A stretch of 5,440 nt of DNA, taken from the NCBI GenBank assembly GCA_965371445.1, contig CBDUYN010000320.1, positions 1-5,440 on the forward strand. Direction: 5' to 3'. A program made the translations under genes and the position numbers. The DNA is from DASWIG01 sp965371445 (GTDB lineage Bacteria; Acidobacteriota; Thermoanaerobaculia; Multivoradales; J023). Shown here piece after piece: positions 1-5,440 of this stretch. The notes beneath the pieces are model-generated. The model did not search any database, was not told the DNA's origin, and saw nothing but the letters and a program-made list of their open reading frames with translations. The first letter of the stretch is position 1. The number at the start of each line of letters is the position of its first letter.

Positions 1-65
1 GGCTTATCCTGGGCTTTGGGGTTTCATGAGGCTCGTCTCCCCAACCCCATAGCCCAGGATAAGCC
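1..65. repeat. Long imperfect inverted repeat (hairpin) at the window's left edge
   Basis: Positions 1-15 are perfectly complementary to 51-65. After one T/T mismatch (16/50), positions 17-23 pair with 43-49. This gives a stem of about 22 pairs with a 19-nt loop (24-42). There is no T-tract on the right side, so it is not a textbook intrinsic terminator for a rightward upstream gene. It could still end an unseen upstream gene, or be a dispersed intergenic repeat. The first base of the window is already in the stem, so the repeat may extend further left. The right arm can also pair with a third, partial arm copy at 74-81. Confidence 0.75.
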
Positions 66-82
66 CGCGGCGCATCCTGGGG

Positions 83-101
83 GGACGGACGGAGTCCGTC
101 C
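83..101. repeat. Short perfect hairpin in the leader of the ABC ATPase gene
   Basis: An 8-bp perfect inverted repeat (GGACGGAC at 83-90 and GTCCGTCC at 94-101) flanks a 3-nt loop. It lies 57 bp upstream of the ABC ATPase start. It could be an operator, an mRNA leader hairpin, or part of a composite terminator region with the 1-65 repeat. No T-tract follows it. The rest of the leader (102-158) shows no convincing promoter and no clear Shine-Dalgarno. Confidence 0.5.
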
Positions 102-158
102 ATCCGTGCGGCAGGGGCTTCCGAAAACCCACACCGCTCCTGTAGCGTATCGACCCTC

Positions 159-851
159 ATGACGACACCACCCCGCATCGAAGTGCGCCGCCTCACCAAA
201 CGCCTCCCTTCCGGAGGACGCCTGCTGACGATCTTGGACGACGTCAACCTCCAAGTCGCCGCTGGCGAGAGCGTAGCGGTTCTGGGTCCGTCGGGGAGCG
301 GCAAGTCGACGCTCCTGGCGCTGATGGCCGGGCTCGACCGTCCGACCTCCGGGGAGGTGCTGCTCGACGCCGAGCCGATCCACGACCTCTCGGAAGACGA
401 GCTGGCGCTCTTGAGGCGCCGCAAGGTCGGTTTCGTCTTCCAGAGCTTTCAGCTGCTCGGCAACCTCTCGGCGCTGGAAAACGTCCTCCTGCCCCTGGAG
501 CTTACCGGCCATCCGGCGCCCGGCAAGCGCGCCGAGGAGCTCCTCGCCCAGGTGGGCCTCGCCGAGCGTGGCCACCACTACCCGACGCAACTCTCCGGCG
601 GCGAGCAGCAACGCGTCGCCCTGGCACGCGCTCTCGCCAGCCGTCCGCCGATCCTCTTGGCCGACGAGCCGACCGGCAACCTCGACTCGGCGACGGGGGC
701 GGGCGTCCTGGAGCTTCTCGCCGGGCTGCGCGAGGCCGGGACGACGCTGGTGCTCGTCACCCACGACCCGAGCGTCGCCTCGGGTTGCGAGCGCCAGGTC
801 CACCTGCGCGACGGCCGCGTCGAGCGCGACGAGCCGACCGTCCCGGCCTGA
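159..851 (+). CDS. ABC transporter ATP-binding protein, LolD/YbbA/MacB type
   Basis: This 230-residue protein is a complete single ABC nucleotide-binding domain, the usual length for this family. In order it shows Walker A GPSGSGKST (43-51), the Q-loop with Q95 in FVFQSFQLL, the signature LSGGEQQ (145-151), Walker B ILLADEPT with catalytic E170, the D-loop NLD (174-176) and H-loop H202 in VTHD. The FVFQSFQLL Q-loop and ADEPTGNLD are typical of the MacB/LolD/FtsE-like branch. Members of that branch sit on the cytoplasmic side of FtsX-like permeases and drive lipoprotein release, efflux or, for YbbA, a transporter often found beside an esterase gene. That family knowledge does not fix the substrate here. 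No permease lies downstream, so the partner is either upstream of the window or elsewhere. The ATG at 159 begins just before the first conserved strand (IEVRRLTKRL). No strong Shine-Dalgarno precedes it. A 76-bp gap separates it from the next gene. Confidence 0.93.
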   Translation: MTTPPRIEVRRLTKRLPSGGRLLTILDDVNLQVAAGESVAVLGPSGSGKSTLLALMAGLDRPTSGEVLLDAEPIHDLSEDELALLRRRKVGFVFQSFQLLGNLSALENVLLPLELTGHPAPGKRAEELLAQVGLAERGHHYPTQLSGGEQQRVALARALASRPPILLADEPTGNLDSATGAGVLELLAGLREAGTTLVLVTHDPSVASGCERQVHLRDGRVERDEPTVPA

Positions 852-866
852 ATCGGCCGAAGGCGA

Positions 867-895
867 TTGCCGTTTCGCTCCCCCTCGGGTAACAT
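867..895 (+). promoter_or_regulatory. Putative sigma70-like promoter for the signalling operon
   Basis: TTGCCG (867-872) and TAACAT (890-895) are separated by exactly 17 nt. Each matches 4 of 6 bases of the -35 and -10 consensus. The predicted transcript would start near 902, leaving a leader of about 25 nt before the ATG at 928. The spacing and position in the only gap before three coupled genes support it. Short matches like this occur by chance, and sigma specificity in this organism is unknown. A small 5-bp inverted repeat (898-902 with 909-913) lies at the predicted start point. Confidence 0.4.
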
Positions 896-916
896 CTGGA
901 CGCTTTCACGTCCGTT

Positions 917-921
917 GGAGG
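917..921 (+). promoter_or_regulatory. Shine-Dalgarno of the FHA-GGDEF gene
   Basis: GGAGG lies 6 nt before the ATG at 928. This fixes the start. The same frame stays open upstream to at least 568, but there it runs inside the ABC ATPase gene and is not coding. Confidence 0.8.
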
Positions 922-927
922 CGGTCG

Positions 928-1817
<890 letters not shown>

Positions 1818-1821
<4 letters not shown>

Positions 1822-3800
1822 GCCCACGAAAGGAGTCCCGTGAGCCCCGCCGGGTGCGGCGGAGCCGAAAGAGCGGCCGGTCCCGGACCCCGCCGGGAGA
1901 GGTGTCTCAGAGCGCCGACCCGGTGACGCGGGTACGTACTGACCCCGCCACGGGAGAGCCTCGCGTGATCGGCAGCTACCGCGTGCTGAAGGTGCTGGGC
2001 GAGGGCGGGATGGGCACCGTCTACCTTGCAGAGCAGACCGACCTCGACGGGCGCAAGGTGGCGGTCAAGCTCATCCGCTCGGCGCTCGTCGACCGGGATG
2101 CGGCACGGCGCTTCGAGGCCGAGCGCCAGGCCATGGTGCGCATGCACCACCCTTACATCGCGCACGTCTTCGACGCCGGCATGACCGAGGACGGCCAACC
2201 CTTCATCGCCATGGAATACATTCCGGGGCTGCCCATCTCTCGGCATTGCGAGAGCCAAGAGCCTGACCTCGGCGAGCTCCTGCGGCTCTTCATCACCGTT
2301 GGCCAGGCGATCCTCCACGCCCACAAGAAAGAGATCATCCACCGCGACATCAAGCCCTCGAACATCCTCGTCATGGAGGTCGACGGGCGAGCCATCCCCA
2401 AGGTCATCGACTTCGGCATCGCCAAGATTGTCGACCGCTCGGTGGCCATCACCGACGTCGGAGCGGTCGTCGGGACCGTCGCCTACATGTCGCCCGAGCA
2501 GATCCGGGGTGGGACGCTCGACGCCCGCTCCGACGTTTACTCCTACGGCGTCCTGGTGCACGAGCTCCTGACGGGACAGCTCCCCGAGGTCACCCCGGCG
2601 CTCGAAGCGGCGCTGTGGAAGGGATATCCGCCGGAGCTACGGGAGATCGTCTCGCGGTGCCTCGCGACCGACCCCGACGAACGCTTCGACGATTTCGGCG
2701 AGCTGATCGAAGAGCTTGGAGCGTTGCTCGACGATGTGCGCTCGGCGGAGCGCGGCGAGTCGGCGGCTGCCCTGATCCGCCACGAGGAGCTCGGCGAACG
2801 GCTGATGCGCGAGCTGTGGACGAGCTTCGACGCCGCTTTCGAAGCCGCCGAGGAGCCGGCGGTGGCGGATCTCTTGGCGCTCTTCGGGCAGGCCACCGAG
2901 GCGCCGGAGGTGCTCTCGGCGCTGGTCCGCGAGGCGCTTCTTCAGGAGGAACGGCGCCGCCGGGCGCTGGCCGGCGAGTCGCGCCTCGTCGAGGCGGCGG
3001 CCGATTGTCGCCTGGCCCTCGTGCTGCCCACCGGCCACCGCTCGCGCAAGGAGCTCCTCGAGCGCGCCGCCGAGAGCCTGGGCAGGGCGCTCGGCGACTT
3101 GGCGAGCGCTCAGGACGCCCACGCCTGCTCTCACCTCGGCGACGCCCTCGCGGCCCTCGGCGAGATCGGCGAGGCCGCGCAAGCTTACGGCCGTGCCGTC
3201 GAGATCGCGCCCAAGCTGGCCCACGCGTTCTACGGCCTCGGGACCCTCTGCTGGAGCGACCGCGACCGTCTGGAGGAAGCGCTCTCGGCCTGCTGGAAGA
3301 CCCTCGACCTCGCCCCGTACGACGCGGCGTCGCACAACAACCTCGGCATCGCTCTTTATCTCAGCCACTTCCAGCCCGGGGTCTCGCTTTTCGGACAGGA
3401 CAAGCTGACCGAGGCGGTCGCCGCCTTTCGCCGCGCCGTGGACCTCGATCCCAACCTCGCGGTGGGCCACCGCAACCTGGGTCTGGCGCTTCATCAGAAG
3501 GGGGACCGCCAAGGAGCGCGCGAAGCTTTCTCGCTGGCCATCGAGCTGTCGCGGGGATCGCAGGGTGCGAGACTCTTGCAGGACCTCCTGGCCGACTCCT
3601 CGGCGAAGCGCCTCGACTCGGCCATCGCCGAGCAGCGCCTGGCGCCCGAAGGCGTCCTGGCCCACGTGCCGGGCGAGAAGGCGGACGAGGACGACACGAA
3701 CGGCCGCAACCTCGCGCGGCGCGGCCGCCTCGACCGGGCTCGCGCCGCGTTCGTCCGCAGCGAGAGGCGCCGCCGCGAAGCGACGAGGAGCGCTCCATGA
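1818..3800 (+). CDS. Soluble Ser/Thr protein kinase (PknB-like) with C-terminal TPR repeats
   Basis: From the TTG at 1818 this encodes 660 residues. After an Arg-rich tail of about 50 residues comes a kinase domain (about 54-300). It has glycine loop GEGGMG (61-66), VAVK lysine K84, helix-C glutamate E102, HRDIKPSN (175-182, catalytic D177, N182), DFG (198-200), an activation segment with T220 in GTVAYMSPE, and the C-lobe Arg in DPDERF. All catalytic residues are present, and HRD makes it a likely phosphorylation-regulated RD kinase. The stretch between LTG (251-253) and the LREIV helix (274-278) is shorter than in PknB and lacks the usual PF, so the substrate-docking part of the C-lobe is compact. 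A helical linker (305-430) leads to about four TPRs (434-582), the third with an insertion near 516-528, then a basic tail. No transmembrane helix is seen, unlike classical PknB. The start is uncertain: TTG 1818 overlaps the upstream stop, while GTG 1965, with GGGAG upstream, would begin almost at the kinase domain. Likely partners are the FHA-GGDEF protein and, through the TPRs, other proteins. Confidence 0.93.
1829..1842 (+). promoter_or_regulatory. Strong Shine-Dalgarno plus GTG in the wrong frame for the kinase
   Basis: AAAGGAG (1829-1835) is followed 4 nt later by GTG (1840-1842), the best-looking initiation site near the kinase gene. The GTG is not in the kinase frame. It opens a 28-codon frame ending at TGA 1924-1926, which overlaps an in-frame kinase GTG at 1923 as GTGA. 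It may be a leader peptide coupled to the kinase, a sign of a one-base error in the sequence, or coincidence. Confidence 0.3.
3785..3790 (+). promoter_or_regulatory. Shine-Dalgarno of the exported caspase-like gene
   Basis: GAGGAG lies 6 nt before the ATG at 3797, inside the last codons of the kinase gene. It supports this start over any upstream position; the same frame is open back to 2615 but there it shadows the kinase gene. Confidence 0.8.
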
Positions 3801-5356
3801 GGGCGCGGAGCGTGAGACGGGCCGTCCTCGCCGCCGCAGGGCTGCTGGCCACGGCGGCGGCGGTACGCGCCGCCGAGCCGGTGCGTGCCTTGCTGCTCGA
3901 CTACAACGCTCCGAGCGAGCACGACGTGCTCCTAAGCCACCTCTGCGTTGAGCGTTGTACGGCCGACGCCGGCTGCCCCGAAGAGCTCTTGAAAGACGGC
4001 GTCGACTACTGGAGCGAGGACTTCGTCATCTACCGTCCGCGCTACCTCGGACGCAGCGCCCGCTTCGTCGTCGATGTCTACAAGGACCGCCGGATCGACC
4101 TCGTCTCCTTCTCCGGCCACCACGCCTCGGGCTTCTCGGGCGACTTCGGCCGCGGACGCTTCGACACCGAAAGGCTGGCCACGAACCTCTTCGGGAGCGC
4201 CCGGGCCGAGCGCTTCTTCACCGCGCCGTCGACGGTGCTCTTCCACGGCTGCCGGACCGACGTCAAGTCGAAGTTCGACGGCGATCCCGAGGAGTACGTC
4301 CTGCACGTCATCGAGGAGACGACGGTGCGCGAGGACCAGCTCGAACGGCTCCTCGCGGCGGTGCAGCAGATCGGCGGCGTGCAGCAGGCCTACCGCGACC
4401 TCTTCCCCAACGCCTGCCTCCTGGGCTACCGCGGCACCCAGACGCCGGGCGGAATACTCGAGATCTACCGCCAGGTCACGAGCTTCATGAAGACCATGGC
4501 CGGGCGCGGCGGCGGCCCGGGACGCTTCACGGACGCGTCCTACCAGGAGCTCGGCCGCCGGGTGCTCGCCGAGTGTCCGCGGGGCTGGCCGTGCAACCTC
4601 TGCGAGGTCGACGAGGGCTACTACGGACCCCTGGCCCGAACGCTGGCCTCCTATCTGCGGCGCGAGCGCGGGCGCATCCACGGCAAAGGCGAGCGGCTCT
4701 CGGAGGACGACGTGATCCGCCGGGAGGCGCTTTTCGAGGAGGCGTCGTACTATGCGAACACCCGCTGGTCGTGCTCGTCCTACGAGCCGGGGACGGCGCC
4801 GGTATGGCCCGATCCGGTCGACGAGTCGCCTTTTGCCCGCCTCTTCCTGCGCCTCCTGTGGGTCGACCTGGGAAACCTCCAGCCGGAGCAGCGCCGCGAG
4901 CTTCGCGAGGAGCTCGTCCACCGGCTGGGGACGATCGCCTTTGCCGAGATCGACCGCATCGAGCTTCGGGCCTGGCTCTACTCCGACGAGGGCTGGTCCC
5001 AGCTCGAGGATTTCTTCGGCGTCTCGATGCGCAACCTCTCGACCTTTCGCCAGAAGGACTTCTTCTCCTTCCTGGCCAATATCCACTGTTCCCGCTGCCT
5101 GGAGCTGGTTTTTGACGACGGCTATCCGTCGCTCCTACGCGAGAACGCCGCCGGCCGTTTCGTCGCGGCGCTCGGTCCGGACCTCTACCGCCGCGCTCTG
5201 GCCGACGCCGACCCGCGGGTGCGGCTCGCGGCCGCCCGGCGCCTCGACCCCGCCCTCGGCTGGGACGTCATTCTTGAGGCGGCGGCCAACGAGGACCCGG
5301 ACGTCCGCCGCGAGGTCTGGAAGCGCTTCGGAGCCGTCTTCTTGCCTCCTTTGTAG
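3797..5356 (+). CDS. Exported protein with caspase-like His/Cys motifs and C-terminal HEAT-like repeats
   Basis: This 519-residue protein is not from a family I can name. The ATG overlaps the kinase stop (ATGA). Residues 1-25 look like a Sec signal peptide: basic MRARSVRR, an Ala/Leu core, and VRA before the likely cleavage site. A mature alpha/beta-type region follows with hydrophobic strands at RALLLDY (30-36), DLVSFSGHH (101-109), STVLFHGCRT (145-154) and ACLLGYRG (206-213). The order strand-SGHH, then about 44 residues, then strand-GC resembles the His and Cys motifs of clan CD peptidases (caspase, metacaspase, CHAT, gingipain). H108 or H109 and C152 would be the dyad. This is a motif-level inference, and catalysis is unproven. 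The protein has 11 cysteines, including C50/C54/C60, C260/C266/C269 and C431/C434, which could form disulfides or bind metal in an exported protein. The end (about 462-510) carries two HEAT-like helices, with DADPRVRLAAARRL and NEDPDVRREVWKRF. It ends the operon, just before a terminator. Confidence 0.88.
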   Translation: MRARSVRRAVLAAAGLLATAAAVRAAEPVRALLLDYNAPSEHDVLLSHLCVERCTADAGCPEELLKDGVDYWSEDFVIYRPRYLGRSARFVVDVYKDRRIDLVSFSGHHASGFSGDFGRGRFDTERLATNLFGSARAERFFTAPSTVLFHGCRTDVKSKFDGDPEEYVLHVIEETTVREDQLERLLAAVQQIGGVQQAYRDLFPNACLLGYRGTQTPGGILEIYRQVTSFMKTMAGRGGGPGRFTDASYQELGRRVLAECPRGWPCNLCEVDEGYYGPLARTLASYLRRERGRIHGKGERLSEDDVIRREALFEEASYYANTRWSCSSYEPGTAPVWPDPVDESPFARLFLRLLWVDLGNLQPEQRRELREELVHRLGTIAFAEIDRIELRAWLYSDEGWSQLEDFFGVSMRNLSTFRQKDFFSFLANIHCSRCLELVFDDGYPSLLRENAAGRFVAALGPDLYRRALADADPRVRLAAARRLDPALGWDVILEAAANEDPDVRREVWKRFGAVFLPPL

Positions 5357-5360
5357 GGCA

Positions 5361-5393
5361 GGCTCTTATGCCGTGCTCGGCATAAGAGCCTTT
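5361..5393 (+). terminator. Rho-independent-type terminator after the operon
   Basis: A perfect 13-bp stem (5361-5373 with 5378-5390) and a 4-nt loop TGCT are followed by TTT. It begins 4 bp after the TAG at 5354-5356. The T-run is short, but the stem is long and the position fits the end of the operon. Confidence 0.7.
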
Positions 5394-5401
5394 ATGCCGA
5401 G
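5376..5401. repeat. Alternative hairpin overlapping the terminator
   Basis: CTCGGCATAA (5376-5385) is the exact reverse complement of TTATGCCGAG (5392-5401), with a 6-nt loop. It uses the right arm of the terminator stem, so the two hairpins cannot form together. On the opposite strand it may end a leftward transcript. A further TTATGC occurs at 5409-5414. Confidence 0.6.
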
Positions 5402-5440
5402 TCCCTGATTATGCAGAGTAGCTCACCTCGGCCCTCCCAT
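5402..5440. other. Short intergenic tail with no recognised gene
   Basis: No reading frame with a credible start is seen on either strand. The ATG formed on the minus strand at the window's end reaches a stop after five codons. Confidence 0.6.

Noticed and set aside
1..101. CRISPR array or insertion-sequence end
   Set aside because: There are no regularly spaced direct repeats, and no transposase frame is present. The repeats are palindromic arms of hairpins.
568..927. Upstream extension of the FHA-GGDEF frame to 417 residues
   Set aside because: It runs out of frame through the ABC ATPase gene. GGAGG before ATG 928 gives the real start.
2615..3796. Upstream extension of the exported protein's frame giving a 913-residue protein
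   Set aside because: The extra part is Arg/Pro/Gly-rich shadow of the kinase gene. The signal peptide and Shine-Dalgarno place the start at 3797.
3932..5086. Minus-strand open frame of 384 codons opposite the exported protein
   Set aside because: The + strand gene has a signal peptide, a Shine-Dalgarno, an ATGA overlap and a terminator. The antisense translation has no recognisable motif.
5090..5101. CSRC (431-434) in the exported protein as a heme c site
   Set aside because: Heme attachment needs CxxCH, and here the second Cys is followed by Leu.

Overview
This is a GC-rich bacterial window. All four convincing genes lie on the + strand and are closely packed. The codon style, the eukaryote-type Ser/Thr kinase fused to TPRs and the FHA-GGDEF protein suggest an Acidobacteriota- or Myxococcota-like lineage. 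That placement is inference from gene content; no rRNA or other marker gene is present.

Layout: 1-101 is non-coding and rich in hairpins: a long inverted repeat (1-65), an overlapping alternative stem, and a second short perfect hairpin (83-101). At 159-851 is a LolD/YbbA/MacB-type ABC ATPase with no permease gene in the window. A 76-bp gap (852-927) carries a plausible sigma70-like promoter and a good Shine-Dalgarno. Then come three overlapping genes: an FHA-GGDEF diguanylate cyclase (928-1821), a soluble Ser/Thr protein kinase with C-terminal TPRs (1818-3800), and an exported protein of unknown family (3797-5356). The exported protein has a caspase-like (clan CD-like) His...Cys signature and C-terminal HEAT-like repeats. 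A strong hairpin that looks like a terminator begins 4 bp after its stop codon (5361-5393), overlapped by a second, mutually exclusive hairpin.

How the genes may work together: the three downstream genes are joined by 4-base start/stop overlaps (TTGA and ATGA), so they look like one translationally coupled operon. The natural reading is a signalling module. The kinase would phosphorylate a Thr/Ser, perhaps in the short N-terminal tail of the cyclase; the FHA domain would read the phosphate; c-di-GMP output would change. The third protein would act outside the cytoplasm. A kinase, phosphopeptide reader and second-messenger synthase linked to an exported putative Cys-His protease-like protein is the most interesting part of the window. 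Its function and the protease assignment are inference from motifs only.
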